The notes under the pieces: generated by a model
What the model was told of the DNA's origin: nothing
Seen by the model: the letters and a program-made list of their open reading frames with translations, nothing else
Database searches by the model: none
Translations under genes and position numbers: made by a program
Source of the DNA: Campanula takesimana
Lineage: Eukaryota > Streptophyta > Magnoliopsida > Asterales > Campanulaceae
Length of the DNA: 64,000 bases
Assembly (NCBI GenBank): GCA_026119855.1
Contig: JAOWBW010000147.1
Location: 806,001 to 870,000, forward strand
Direction: 5' to 3'
Part shown: piece by piece, positions 10,488 through 22,894 of the stretch
How positions within the stretch are numbered: position 1 is the first letter of the stretch
Layout: every line of letters starts with the position of its first letter

Positions 10488-11475
10488 TGTAACGCCCATC
10501 CTTAATCTCGTTAAATATTTGACTTATTTGTTAAATTCTTGACATGCTTGTTAAATTCTTGACTAGCATATTTATATGCTATTTTATTTGAGTTAATTAT
10601 TTAATTACTTTAGAAAATTAAGGTGGTTAAATATCAAAGTTGAAAGTTTAGGGGTCTTTTTGTCAAAGTTAGAACTTGAGGGGCCTAGTTGCAATTCTTG
10701 GAAAGTTCCAAGTATATAAAGTGTGTTTGCCTGAGAAAGGCCATTCAATTCTTCAAACTTCTCGTACTTTCTCTCTGTTTCTAGAAGGGAGTTCAGTTTT
10801 ACCCTATTCTCGACTCCTCGAGCTTAATTATCTCTCTGTTCGTGATTCCGGTCCCGGATAAATATTCGTGGCGTTGAATAGAGCGTTCCAGACCGATCAA
10901 AAATTAATTTGGGTAACTTTGATTTCGGACTAGGTAAGTTATTAGCTCCCCCTTACTTGTAATAACATGCATATATGTTATTCCCGCTACTTGTTCTTGT
11001 TAAAATTGTGTTTTGAGCAATTTTTGTGATACTTGTAATTTTGGGACGAAGGGAGTATAAATATATTGCGTAGCATGAAACTTGAAAAAGTATTTTCAAC
11101 TTGGTGAACCTCCTGGGTTTGTTAAAGGTTAGTAGGGAATTACACTCCTATTCGTGAGACGGTAAAATAGTAACTTGATTTAAATATTATTAGAAAAATC
11201 GTACCATTATTTGTGGTACGGGGAAGTGAATGGAAGTATCCCTAAATGGATATATTAGTATAATATAAAATTGTACTTATACTTTTGGGGACGGTGAAAT
11301 ATTGAAATGGAATAAAAGGAAATTGTCCTATTATTTAGGGGACGGTAAAAGAAATGAATTGAGCCTGAAATAATGTTTTGGGTATTGCCTAAGAGTTAAT
11401 AAAAGTTACTCCTACGTTTGGGACGGAGATTTCTTAACCGGGGAAAGAAATGAAAATTTCGCATTTTGGTACTTT

Positions 11476-11583
11476 GTGCGACCGCACAAAAACCCTTGGG
11501 CGACCGCCCATCTTTCTGAAAGGTTTTTCAAAGGAATTGACCTGCTTGTGTGCGACCGCACAGTCCATTTTGGGCGACCGCAC
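11476..11583. repeat. Four GC-rich near-palindromic 12-mers in LARD LTR
   Basis: GTGCGACCGCAC (11476), GGGCGACCGCCC (11498), GTGCGACCGCAC (11550) and GGGCGACCGCAC (11572). They form two pairs each spaced exactly 22 nt start to start, with 52 nt between the second and third motif. The second LTR repeats them at 16823, 16845, 16897 and 16919 with the same steps. They stand out sharply from the AT-rich surroundings. Confidence 0.9.
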
Positions 11584-11639
11584 AGTTACCTGAAAAACAA
11601 AATGTTGTTTAAAGTTTGTATAAGTTAGAAGTAACTCTA

Positions 11640-13270
11640 GTTAAGGTATATAACCTTAGTATAAGATGTCCTAGCAAGTGTTGTGACACCTTAGGGGCAT
11701 CAGAACTTGGTTTTAAACATGTATACTCATTGAATTAAAATGAGAACTTAGTCTTGTACATGGACACTTATAGAACTCAAATGAGAACTTAAGTATAAGA
11801 GTAACAACTCTTTTATATGTCTTGAAAGCACTTATGTGTTATGCTTGTCTTGGAACCTATGCTTGTGCACCTAGAGGGCACCAAAGTAGTGTCTTGAGCT
11901 CGAATATCCTATATAGGAGATTAAGAACTTGTAAGTATGAGTGGTATTGCTCATTTACTTAATTTGAACTCGATGTATTCTTGGTCTAGGTTTAGGGTAA
12001 TATCCTAGATGGCCTAGATGAGTGTTATAGAACACTCTGGTACTGAAAATAGTCCCTTTGTGAACAAATGAAATGTGAACTTGAATCATAATTAAATGAT
12101 AACTTGAGTATAAGAGTAATAACTCTTTTATGTGTCTTGAATGTCCTAAGAAAAGGATTTGAAAACTTGTACGAGTAAGATGTATAATTCATCTTCTGAA
12201 CTTGAACTTGAGTGTAAGAGTAAGGACTCTTCTACGTGTCTTGAATCTAATGATTGTACAACTTAAGGGCATTAAAGCTATGCCTTGAACTTGAATATCC
12301 TAGGAATAGGATCGTGAACTTGATTGGGAGATGTATAGCTCATCTTCTTAATTAAAACGTGAATATAAGATGAATAAAATCTTGTACATGTCTTGAATGT
12401 CCTGAATTTTCTGAATGTCTTGAATGTCTTGAATGTTTTAAGTTGAGACAGTAACTTGAAGAATAAGACAATAAAATCTCGTACATGACTTGAACATCCA
12501 AATAATTGGATTAAGACTTGAATATAAGATTATAAAATCTTGTACGTGCCTTGACACCAATATAGGTGTATGGTAATAAACTTGAAAGAGTCTTGATGTG
12601 TATATGCAAATCTTGCATATATTTACTTGATAGAATGTGGCTTCTTGATTGATTGGTATATGGTATGAATAACCAAATAATTGGGTTATGGAACTAGATA
12701 GAGAATGATTAACTCTATTACATACTTGAACTTGATACGTGTATATTGGAAGTGCTATAAATAAGCACTAAAGTGTAAATGATTTAGTTTTTAATCGTGT
12801 ATATACTCAATGAAGTATATAAAATATAAAGAAGATATCTTGTCTTGAAATGGGTTCCTAAAGAAAATAGGGACTAGTGTAATATGAAGATAATTCATAT
12901 AATCATGAATACTACGATTTAAATTAATAAGAATGATTACAGAACACAATATGTGTTAGAAAATGTATTCGATTACTAACGATACATATACGTGAAGTAT
13001 GACTGTGTCTAGGTACAAGGTGACCTATTCTACTACGTGTTTAGAGTCTAAGGTGTTGGGCTCTACTTGATAGTAAGGGTATTGTGATAGACACTTTAAT
13101 GTGTTAAACGTGATATGAATATGTACGTGCAAACTTGGCATGTGACAAAGTGATATACCCTACTACTTGACTGAAGTCTGTTATTAATGGACTCTTACTT
13201 GGATTGATCGTGTTACATGGACACCTTATGTGCCAGTGTTATCTTGGTTTATATTCGCAATAATTGCGTA
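11640..13270. repeat. Hairpin-rich array in LARD LTR
   Basis: More than twenty short inverted repeats follow each other, each with a 4-8-nt stem and a 3-12-nt loop, usually followed by CTTGAA or CTTG. Examples are AAGAGTAACAACTCTT, TCCTATATAGGA, ATCCAAATAATTGGAT, TATGCAAATCTTGCATA, ACACCAATATAGGTGT and CGCAATAATTGCG. The arrangement is repeated in the second LTR (about 16987-18617). Confidence 0.65.
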
Positions 13271-13280
13271 CGTGTACTTG

Positions 13281-13432
13281 TATTCTCGTAAGCACATGAT
13301 ACATAATTACATGGTGCATATTCTCGTGAGCACATGATACATAATTACATGGTACATATTCTCGTGAGCACATGATACATAATTACATGGTGCATATTCT
13401 CGTGAGCACATGATACATGATTACATGGTGCA
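13281..13432 (+). repeat. Four 38-bp tandem repeats
   Basis: Units begin TATTCTCGTRAGCACATGAT and end ACATGGTRCA, each 38 bp, four in a row with one or two changes. The second LTR has the same array at 18628-18779. Confidence 0.85.
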
Positions 13433-14528
13433 TAAAGAATAGTCCACTAATAAGGGACTGAGTTCTGTTCTCGTAGTTCAAGTAAATATCTACTTGTACA
13501 TTCTTGTGTGAGTCCAGCTGGTTCTCCTTGCTTGTTCGAAAATATATAGGTTCACGCTTGTCGCGAGAGCTGGGGTTTAAGTGACAATCGGGTCCCTATG
13601 TATTTCCGCCTGACCCCTTACTACCGGCCATAGTAAGGGCATAGCTTCCTTGGTTGGAGCAATAAGCCTGACCTAAGTGAATGCTAACTCCTGTCCTGTT
13701 CACCTCGTGGATCTTGTTCTTGTGGATGACACTGGTTACCAGGTCTTCTTATATACTGCACAGCAGTTCTTGTTCTTGTTCTTGGTTGTCCTCAGCTAGA
13801 AAAGCATCGACAACAAATGGTATTCTTGGGAGGAATAAGGAAGGATTCAGGTACAATGCGTGATAGGCCTATGTGCATCTTGGTGAGCTGGTCTAGCCTC
13901 TCACAATACTTGACTACTTATTACCTGATCATATCTTGAGCTTGATTACTTGTTGAGTTGGCTTAGCCTCTCCTATACTTGTTACTTGATGATACTTGAT
14001 ATATGATTACTTGAGTATCTACTTGTATTGCATGATAACATGACATATAATTGCATGTTAATAGCTTACTGAGATTTATCTCACCCTTTATTTGTTTAAT
14101 TGTTCCCCCCCCCACAGAAAAGCAGGGGATAGTACGCAGTGAGGCTCGACTTAGCTGGGAATTTATTCAGCAGGATATTCTTGTTTGAAGTTAGTGTCCT
14201 TTTATATTTTGGTAAGGACGATCTTGTATGAGTTAATTAAACTCTGGGCTTGTATTGGGGTAGTATTTGTTGTCCCTAGACAGTTCTTGATGCCAGCTTA
14301 TTTGCTAGGCATGTCTTCCGCTGTATGTAACCTTGTTTGGTTTTAATTTTGTTGGTCTAGAACTCGTGTGAGCTATCTTAGCTCCCTACTCTTGAGTATA
14401 TATATCATGTCAGTTTTGTTTTTAACAGGTATTGTTCCTGTTTCCCGTTAGTTTCTTGTTTCTTGTTAGTTACGCGCACCAGGTTCGAGGTTCTATTAGG
14501 GAATCCCGGGACTTGGGGCGTGTCAGGG

Positions 14529-14545
14529 TGGTATCAGAGCTATGG
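14529..14545 (+). promoter_or_regulatory. Primer binding site of the LARD-like element
   Basis: TGGTATCAGAGCTATGG starts four bases after the 5' LTR. It is complementary to the 3' end of initiator methionine tRNA, the usual primer of plant LTR elements. Confidence 0.85.
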
Positions 14546-15819
14546 TTTAGCTCTAAGCCTGGATAGGGTCTATGGCCTAGGTTGGGTTAGTCTTGGGCGT
14601 GCTACCGACGTCGAGTGCTTCGTTACTTGTTGTTATACCAGGCATAGGACTGGTGTTGATAGTGTTGATCCAATTGGATTAGATGGTTTGAGAATCGAGA
14701 GCGCGAGTCTTTAAAGACTTAGGCGTATCTATCTTGTCTTGTGGACATTGTTTCGTGCTATATATGCATGTTTGTCCTTATCTCGTGAATTGCGTGGAAG
14801 TGTATTCTCTAGTAAGAGACTACGTGTTGATATTGTTATTAGTAAGAGCTTGATAGAAGTGTGGGTGATAACACCCTATACGTTCTATGTTGACTGGGTC
14901 GTGTCACCGATATGGGACATTGATGTGATACGTGATATAGCTTGGCTGTCTACGTGTCATGACTTGGCTTTCTATGTGTTAGGACAATCTTGTTTACCAT
15001 AATAGATGGTAATTAATTCTCTGCTAGTATGCTTGACTATTTATGTGAGCATGATAGATTTATGCATAACCTTTATGTTCTGCATTGAAAGTCTAGAAAG
15101 GGTTCTTGAGATTGTACTGGGTATTTAACCTATGTGATTGATAGTGGAATTTCTAAACCAAACCAGATGGATGTATCCATTCTTGATGAGAAACTTGGAT
15201 TATCTTGAGTTGTGACAGTGCGAATACAGTGCTGATATATGGATTAATGTTCTTTACCTTGATTGAGTTAAAAGAGTTGAAGATTCAACTTGAAAATTTC
15301 TTGATAGAGGATATATCTACCTTGTAGTGGATGTCTGAAGTGAGTATCTGTGTTGACCTATAAGTGGAAACAACCAAGGTACGCGTGTTCTTGAGATTTC
15401 GTGGTCTTGTTAGAGATTCATGAATGAATTTCGAAGGCAGCTCTATTGTTAACCATTTGACACCGAGAGCTACATCTTTTGATGGATTGATATACGTAAA
15501 GTCAGTTCTGAATATTGAAACGATGGATAACCACGACTTCAGTATTTGAGATTTCCTAGTGGATTTGACTAGTATTACAGTGATCTGGAGGATATGACCA
15601 GTTCTATTATTTCTAGAGGATATGTCAAGTTTCACCGATATAGTGGATTGACTAATCGAGTCTACTTGACTTTATGTGTTTCGATGTTATAATTAATACA
15701 TCTAAATTGCATAGAATATTTGTGAGTATCTGTGCATAGTCGTGATGTTCTTGAGTTCTATTTGCTGATTATATATGTTATAATCTTGATCTAGTAAAAA
15801 ATTCGAGGACGAATTTTCT
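14546..15819 (+). other. LARD internal region, non-coding
   Basis: About 1.3 kb between PBS and polypurine tract. The open stretches at 14463-14714, 14739-15002 and 15285-15635 (minus) show no retroelement motif and cross functional borders, so they are not called. It must depend on another element's proteins. Confidence 0.7.
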
Positions 15820-15834
15820 TTAAGGTGGGGAGGA
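15820..15834 (+). promoter_or_regulatory. Polypurine tract of the LARD-like element
   Basis: The AAGGTGGGGAGGA run lies directly before the second LTR. It fixes the plus orientation of the element. Confidence 0.75.
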
Positions 15835-18800
15835 TGTAACGCCCATCCTTAATCTCGTTAAATATTTGACTTATTTGTTAAATTCTTGACATGCTTGTTA
15901 AATTCTTGACTAGCATATTTATATGCTATTTTATTTGAGTTAATTATTTAATTACTTTAGAAAATTAAGGTGGTTAAATGTCAAAGTTGAAAGTTTAGGG
16001 GCCTTTTTGTCAAAGTTAGAACTTGAGGGGCCTAGTTGCAATTCTTGGAAAGTTCCAAGTATATAAAGTGTGTTTGCCTGAGAAAGGCCATTCAATTCTT
16101 CAAACTTCTCGTACTTTCTCTCTGTTTCTAGAAGGGAGTTCAGTTTTACCCTATTCTCAACTCCTCGAACTTAATTATCTCTCTGTTCGTGATTCCGGTC
16201 CCGGATAAATATTCGTGGCGTTGAATAGAGCGTTCCAGACCGATCAGAAATTAATTTGGGTAACTTTGATTTCGGACTAGGTAAGTTATTAGCTCCCCCT
16301 TACTTGTAATAACATGCATATATGTTATTCCCGCTACTTGTTCTTGTTAAAATTGTGTTTTGAGCAATTTTTGTGATACTTGTAATTTTGGGACGAAGGG
16401 AGTATAAATATACTGCGTAGCATGAAACTTGAAAAAGTATTTTCAACTTGGTGAACCTCCTGGGTTTGTTAAAGGTTAGTAGGGAATTACACTCCTATTC
16501 GTGAGACGGTAAAATAGTAACTTGATTTAAATATTATTAGAAAAATCGTACCATTATTTGTGGTACGGGGAAATGAATGGAAGTATCCCTAAATGGATAT
16601 ATTAGTATAATATAAAATTGTACTTATACTTTTGGGGACGGTGAAATATTGAAATGGAATAAAAGGAAATTGTCCTATTATTTAGGGGACGGTAAAAGAA
16701 ATGAATTGAGCCTGAAATAATGTTTTGGGTATTGCCTAAGAGTTAATAAAAGTTACTCCTACGTTTGGGACGGAGATTTCTTAACCGGGGAAAGAAATGA
16801 AAATTTCGCATTTTGGTACTTTGTGCGACCGCACAAAAACCCTTGGGCGACCGCCCATCTTTCTGAAAGGTTTTTCAAAGGAATTGACCTGCTTGTGTGC
16901 GACCGCACAGTCCATTTTGGGCGACCGCACAGTTACCTGAAAAACAAAATGTTGTTTAAAGTTTGTATAAGTTAGAAGTAACTCTAGTTAAGGTATATAA
17001 CCTTAGTATAAGATGTCCTAACAAGTGTTGTGACACCTTAGGGGCATCAGAACTTGGTTTTAAACGTGTATACTCATTGAATTAAAATGAGAACTTAGTC
17101 TTGTACATGGACACTTATAGAACTCAAATGAGAACTTAAGTATAAGAGTAACAACTCTTTTATATGTCTTGAAAGCACTTATGTGTTATGCTTGTCTTGG
17201 TACCTATGCTTGTGCACCTAGAGGGCACCAAAGTAGTGTCTTGAGCTCGAATATCCTATATAGGGGATTAAGAACTTGTAAGTATGAGTGGTATAGCTCA
17301 TTTACTTAATTTGAACTCGAAGTATTCTTGGTCTAGGTTTAGGGTAATATCCTAGATGGCCTAGATGAGTGTTATAGAACACTCTGGTACTGAAAATAGT
17401 CCCTTTGTGAACAAATGAAATGTGAACTTGAATCATAATTAAATGATAACTTGAGTATAAGAGTAATAACTCTTTTATGTGTCTTGAATGTCCTAAGAAA
17501 AGGATTTGAAAGCTTGTACGAGTAAGATGTATAATTCATCTTCTGAACTTGAACTTGAGTGTAAGAGTAAGGACTCTTCTACGTGTCTTGAATCTAAAGA
17601 TTGTACAACTTAAGGGCATTAAAGCTATGCCTTGAACTTGAATATCCTAGGAATAGGATCGTGAACTTGATTGGGAGATGTATAGCTCATCTTCTTAATT
17701 AAAACGTGAATTTAAGATGAATAAAATCTTGTACATGTCTTGAATGTCCTGAATGTCCTGAATGTCTTGAATGTCTTGAATGTTTTAAGTTGAGACAGTA
17801 ACTTGAAGAATAAGACAATAAAATCTCGTACATGACTTGAACATCCAAATAATTGTATTAAGACTTGAATATAAGATTATAAAATCTTGTTCGTGCCTTG
17901 ACACCAATATAGGTGTATGGTAATAAACTTGAAAGAGTCTTGATGTGTATATGCAAATCTTGCATATATTTACTTGATAGAATGTGGCTTCTTGATTGAT
18001 TGGTACATGGTATGAATAACCAAAGAATTGGGTTATGGAACTAGATAGAGAATGATTAACTCTATTACATACTTGAACTTGATACGTGTATATTGGAAGT
18101 GCTATAAATAAGCACTAAAGTGTAAATGATTTAGTTTTTAATCGTGTATATACTCAATGAAGTATATAAAATATAAATAAGATATCTTGTCTTGAAATGG
18201 GTTCCTAAAGAAAATAGGGACTAGTGTAATATGAAGATAATTCATATAATCATGAATACTACGATTTAAATTAATAAGAATGATTACAGAACACAATATG
18301 TGTTAGAAAATGTATTCGATTACTAACGATACATATACGTGAAGTATGACTGTGTCTAGGTACAAGGTGACCTATTCTACTACGTGTTTAGAGTCTAAGG
18401 TGTTGGGCTCTACTTGATAGTAAGGGTATTGTGATAGACACTTTAATGTGTTAAACGTGATATGAATATGTACGTGCAAACTTGGCATGTGACAAAGTGA
18501 TATACCCTACTACTTGACTGAAGTCTGTTATTAATGGACTCTTACTTGGATTGATCGTGTTACATGGACACCTTATGTGCCAGTGTTATCTTGGTTTATA
18601 TTCGCAATAATTGCGTACGTGTACTTGTATTCTCGTAAGCACATGATACATAATTACATGGTGCATATTCTCGTGAGCACATGATACATAATTACATGGT
18701 ACATATTCTCGTGAGCACATGATACATAATTACATGGTGCATATTCTCGTGAGCACATGATACATGATTACATGGTGCATAAAGAATAGTCCACTAATAA

Positions 18801-19871
18801 GGGACTGAGTTCTGTTCTCGTAGTTCAAGTAAATATCTACTTGTACATTCTTGTGTGAGTCCAGCTGGTTCTCCTTGCTTGTTCGAAAATATATAGGTTC
18901 ACGCTTGTCGCGAGAGCTGGGGTTTAAGTGACAATCGGGTCCCTATGTATTTCCGCCTGACCCCTTACTACCGGCCATAGTAAGGGCATAGCTTCCTTGG
19001 TTGGAGCAATAAGCCTGACCTAAGTGAATGCTAACTCCTGTCCTGTTCACCTCGTGGATCTTGTTCTTGTAGATGACACTGGTTACCAGGTCTTCTTATA
19101 TACTGCACAGTAGTTCTTGTTCTTGTTCTTGGTTGTCCTCAGCTAGAAAAGCATCGACAACAAATGGTATTCTTGGGAGGAATAAGGAAGGATTCAGGTA
19201 CAATGCGTGATAGGCCTATGTGCATCTTGGTGAGCTGGTCTAGCCTCTCACACTACTTGACTACTTGTTACCTGATCATATCTTGAGCTTGATTACTTGT
19301 TGAGTTGGCTTAGCCTCTCCTATACTTGTTACTTGATGATACTTGATATATGATTACTTGAGTATCTACTTGTATTGCATGATAACATGACATATAATTG
19401 CATGTTAATAGCTTACTGAGATTTATCTCACCCTTTATTTGTTTAATTGTTTTCCCCCCCCAGGAAAGCAGGGGATAGTACGTAGTGAGGCTCGACTTAG
19501 CTGGGAATTTACTCAGCAGGATATTCTTGTTCGAAGTTAGTGTCCTTTTATATTTTGCTAAGGACAATCTTGTATGATTTAATTAAACTCTGGGCTTGTA
19601 TTGGGGTAGTATTTGTTGTCCCTAGACAGTTCTTGATGCCAGCTTATTTGCTAGGCATGTCTTCCGCTGTATGTAACCTTGTTTGGTTTTAATTTTGTTG
19701 GTCTAGAACTCGTGTGAGCTATCTTAGCTCCCTACTCTTGAGTATATATATCATGTCAGTTTTGTTTTTAACAGGTATTGTTCCTGTTTCCCGTTAGTTT
19801 CTTGTTTCTTGTTAGTTACGCGCACCAGGTTCGAGGTTCTATTAGGGAATCCCGGGACTTGGGGCGTGTCA
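15835..19871 (+). repeat. 3' LTR of the LARD-like element
   Basis: About 4.04 kb, collinear with the 5' LTR, including the GC-rich quartet (16823-16930), the hairpin-rich stretch and the 38-bp repeats. It ends GTGTCA followed by the target duplication CAGCT. Confidence 0.9.
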
Positions 19872-19876
19872 CAGCT

Positions 19877-22315
19877 CTTCCTGGAAAGAAGGGAGTAATA
19901 CACAAATTGTGCATACTGAATGCATAGAGCATAAACTAGGGAGGAGGGGGTATAAATGCATTCCAGAAGGTTGTTAGAAATGAGATGAGAGAAGACAAAT
20001 TCCCATTCATGAAGATTTGTAAAAGAGAGAGGGTGAGGAAGTTTAGGTGTAGAGAATAAGAAGCAATATTGAATAATAATCCTAAACTTCTTCCATTCTT
20101 CATAGGCATGAAAGAGTTGTCCACCCATATTTCTGGAGTGGACACTCATGTAGGTTTTTGTCATTTCCCATGGATTGGATAAATTATGAGGGTTGATGAG
20201 AGGAGGAATGACAGAAAGAGTGCTGAACTTTTTGAAGGGAGGGAGAACAGCAAGAATGGAGAAGTTTATATCACAATCTATGGCCCATGGATTTTCTATA
20301 TTCCCTAAATCTTATAAAATCAAAGGCCTGAAGGGCTTCAGGAATTGAAAACTGAGAGGATGCTGTTCAAACAAGAGGGATGTGTTCTCTTCAGAAAGTT
20401 TAGAAATTGATGTGTCTTTGATAATTTCTAGGATTTTTGGATTGAGAACAGGAGGGACAAAGCTAGGTGGTGGAGGAGGAATGATAGTTTGAACTGGGGA
20501 AATGGGAACAGTATAGACTTGTGGCTTAGCTGTTTGGACAGTTTCAAGAGCTAGAGAGTTCCCCCTTGACCTGACAGTAGTGTCTGGACAAGATGAGTTC
20601 CCCCTTAAGGTTTCAATAGGAGGGGTGGTTTGGGGAATGGATTTTTTAAGGTGAAGCATGCTTTGAATAGTAGAGTCATGATCAGAGCTACAGGTATGAG
20701 TAGGGGAGGGAGGGGATGAGACTCTTTGTCTTTTGGATCTTCTCTTTATATAGAATGGACCAATAGACTCAGAAGAAGAGAGTACCTTAGCTGTTGGGAC
20801 TGTAGGTGTCTCAGCTGTTTAAGAGGTGGTCTTAGCGGTTGAACTTGATTCATAGACTGGCTCCTCAGTTACTGGGTCTTCATGCACTTGGACTATTCCA
20901 GCAAGCTTTTCTCTTCTTGTTTCATCCAATAGCTGTTGAATGGTTAGTTGATCAGCTGCATCTACCTCTTCCAAATCAATCACTTCAGTTGATTGAGAAG
21001 CTTTTTGAACTTCAGGTTCTCCTTCATTCTGAATGGCTTCATTATCAACAAAGATTTCATTAGCATCACTCCTTGCAAGTCTAACTAGTTCCCAAGAGGC
21101 AGTAGTGTGCTCTTGGCTTTCAACTGGAGGAGTTGAGGCTTTTGGACCAGGAGTTTCTGACTCACTTGAGGATGAGGATGAAGGATCACCGAATTTCCTC
21201 TTTCCTTTGCCTTTGACAGCTCTTTTCTTCATTCTTGGTTTCTTAGCTACCGGCCTTATGTGTACTGGGGTAGCAGGAGAAGGCTCAGCTGTTGGGAGCC
21301 CAAGTATAGCTCTTGATCTTGTGATCCTCATAGGGGTTTGTACAGGTGCTGAGGGAGTAGTTTTACTGGCTGATGGTGAGATAATTGTTGGAGTGTCAAA
21401 CTTCTTCTTGGATCTGTGCTCCCTTCCTGGTGATTGCTTAGCTGATGGGGTCCCTTCAGAGTCAGCAGAGGAGGATTCTTCAATATCATGTACATCCTTT
21501 GATCTGGTCTTTCTTGTAGTTGTAACCCTAGATGGCTGTTGGGTTGTTTTAGCTGTTCCTTCCTTAGTTCCTTTGAGAGGGACAATTTTCTTGTTAAACT
21601 TCTTGGATTTGCTAAGTGAGACCACTGAACACCATCTTGATTCTAGGGAAGCAACCCAATGTGTTGCTAGTTTTCTAGCAAGAATCCCACTCATAAATCT
21701 GAAAAGGTTGGGCTTGGTTGATCTCACAGAGGGTTTTATGGTTGATGGAGAGTTTAGTAGGTTGAAGTTCTCTAGCATCACTCTACACCAATTTATATTC
21801 CTTTGAATTAGGCCAAGGGCCACTTTCCATTTTGCAGAACTTAGTTGGTCTAATGAGGACTGTTTCCCAAACATCCCTTTGATTACCACATCACTAAGTG
21901 CAGAGTTGTTGATGGACAAATTCTTCTTGAATATTGCTTTATTTTTCACATAGTCATATTTCTCAATCCTTTGGCCAGTAAATTCTTCATACAGACCTTT
22001 AAAAAAAGTATCAAGATCTTTGCTCCAAGGGTTGGTCAGAAGATTACGAGTATTGACCATTACGTAAGTGGTTTCGACATCTTCAGGATTGATGAGCATA
22101 ATTACATCCTGGAAAACACAATAGATAGATCCACTATCAAGTCAGGTTCCTTTGGAATATACTTCCAAACAGGCATTCTCAAGGATGGCGTTTTGAGCAG
22201 TAAGCATGGTGACGAGGCTATTATTTTCAAGGATTCTTTTGACAAATTGACCAACATCATCTTTGAAGAAATCGGATTCAATATAGTAACCATGACAATC
22301 ATCAGAGAGAGCCAT
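19877..22315 (-). pseudogene. SIRE third ORF, N-terminal part (unknown protein)
   Basis: The start is an ATG at 22313-22315 (MALSDDCHGYYIESDFFKD). One frame runs to the LARD insertion with in-frame stops at 22142-22144, 20819-20821 and about 20312, then continues at 10487-9777. The N-terminal third is mixed and globular-looking, with conserved-seeming blocks such as LIQRNINWCRVMLENFN and MSGILARKLATHWV. The middle is basic and low-complexity (KKPRMKKRAVKGKGKRK), followed by an acidic Glu/Asp stretch and Pro-rich tracts. That composition suggests a nuclear, nucleic-acid- or protein-binding role; this is inference only. A TATA box 90 nt upstream suggests its own promoter. SIRE elements often carry a gene at this place, called env-like. 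Confidence 0.65.
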
Positions 22316-22404
22316 TGATTTTGAGAAGGAGAATGAAACAGTGTTTAGGGTACAACGGTTATTTTTATTAGAGAGTGGGGGAGAGTGGGGATTTATTATA
22401 GCCG

Positions 22405-22413
22405 TTATAAATA
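22405..22413 (-). promoter_or_regulatory. TATA box for SIRE third ORF
   Basis: On the minus strand TATTTATAA lies about 90 nt before the ATG at 22315, leaving room for a start site and a leader of about 60 nt. It faces away from the TATA box at 22837, so the spacer looks bidirectional. Confidence 0.5.
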
Positions 22414-22836
22414 GTGACCGGCATACCCATTACTGTTCACAGTAAGTGAGAATGTTGAAAAAAAAAGAGAAGGATGTTGAACGCCTTTCAAAGTGCAAGG
22501 GAGTGATGGGAAAATATGAGATATAGTTTAATTAAGGGCTGACCATGCGACATATATCCCTCTTACTTTATATTTGAACAGTAAAGCGGATGAAAAATAA
22601 ATATTAGAACATTTATTTCCATAAAAATCGGGCGGCTAATTAAGATAGGCATGGTGAAAATACAACCTTACACTCTGAAGATTAAATTTAGAGCAATCCC
22701 ATCATAGGGTTGCGACACAAATTAACCAATAGTACGAATTAGGATTGTACAAAAAGTCAATCTTAAAGGCTGGATTTGATTTGTAACAGCTAAGTCTAAG
22801 AGTAGACAAAAAGATTTTAATATTACATGGTCGTGC

Positions 22837-22845
22837 TATAAATAG
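22837..22845 (+). promoter_or_regulatory. TATA box for antisense gene
   Basis: TATAAATAG lies 58 nt before the ATG at 22895, matching a plant core promoter with a leader of about 25-30 nt. Confidence 0.55.
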
Positions 22846-22894
22846 CATAAGAACAAGGCTGTTAAGAATAATCTTAACTGAAATAAGTTTAAAG

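Larger units (their letters stand above)
10488..14525 (+). repeat. 5' LTR of the LARD-like element
   Basis: About 4.04 kb long, which is extreme. It contains four near-palindromic GC-rich 12-mers at 11476, 11498, 11550 and 11572 (steps of 22, 52 and 22 nt), a 1.6-kb stretch dense in short hairpins (about 11640-13270), four 38-bp tandem repeats and a Stowaway-like tip (GGGACGAAGGGAGTA) near 11043. No coding frame is credible. Confidence 0.9.
10488..19871 (+). mobile_element. LARD-like LTR element with 4-kb LTRs, nested in SIRE
   Basis: LTRs 10488-14525 and 15835-19871 start TGTAACGCCC and end GGGGCGTGTCA, flanked by the duplication CAGCT (10483-10487 and 19872-19876). Between them lie only about 1.3 kb with a methionine-tRNA-type PBS, no gag or pol, and a polypurine tract. 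The GACGAATTTTCTTTAAGG approach to the tract resembles that of Tekay/Del chromoviruses (gypsy), so it is probably a non-autonomous derivative of that clade. The LTRs differ only by scattered single bases, so the insertion is young relative to its SIRE host. Confidence 0.85.

Noticed and set aside
13281..13432. Four 38-bp repeats and the 11-nt array considered as CRISPR-like
   Set aside because: The 38-bp units are contiguous without spacers, the 11-nt units are far too short, no cas genes exist, and the setting is plant LTR elements.
14529..14545. tRNA-like TGGTATCAGAGC sequences at several places
   Set aside because: They are primer binding sites next to LTRs, complementary to a tRNA 3' end; no cloverleaf or internal promoter boxes are present.
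21033..21806. Plus-strand open frame of 257 codons opposite the SIRE third ORF
   Set aside because: It mirrors the biased composition of the opposite frame, has no promoter or motif, and the minus-strand frame is longer and continuous with flanking parts.
9777..22315. SIRE third ORF taken as a true viral-type envelope
   Set aside because: No signal peptide, fusion segment or membrane anchor is visible; only the position agrees with env-like genes, so it is left as unknown.
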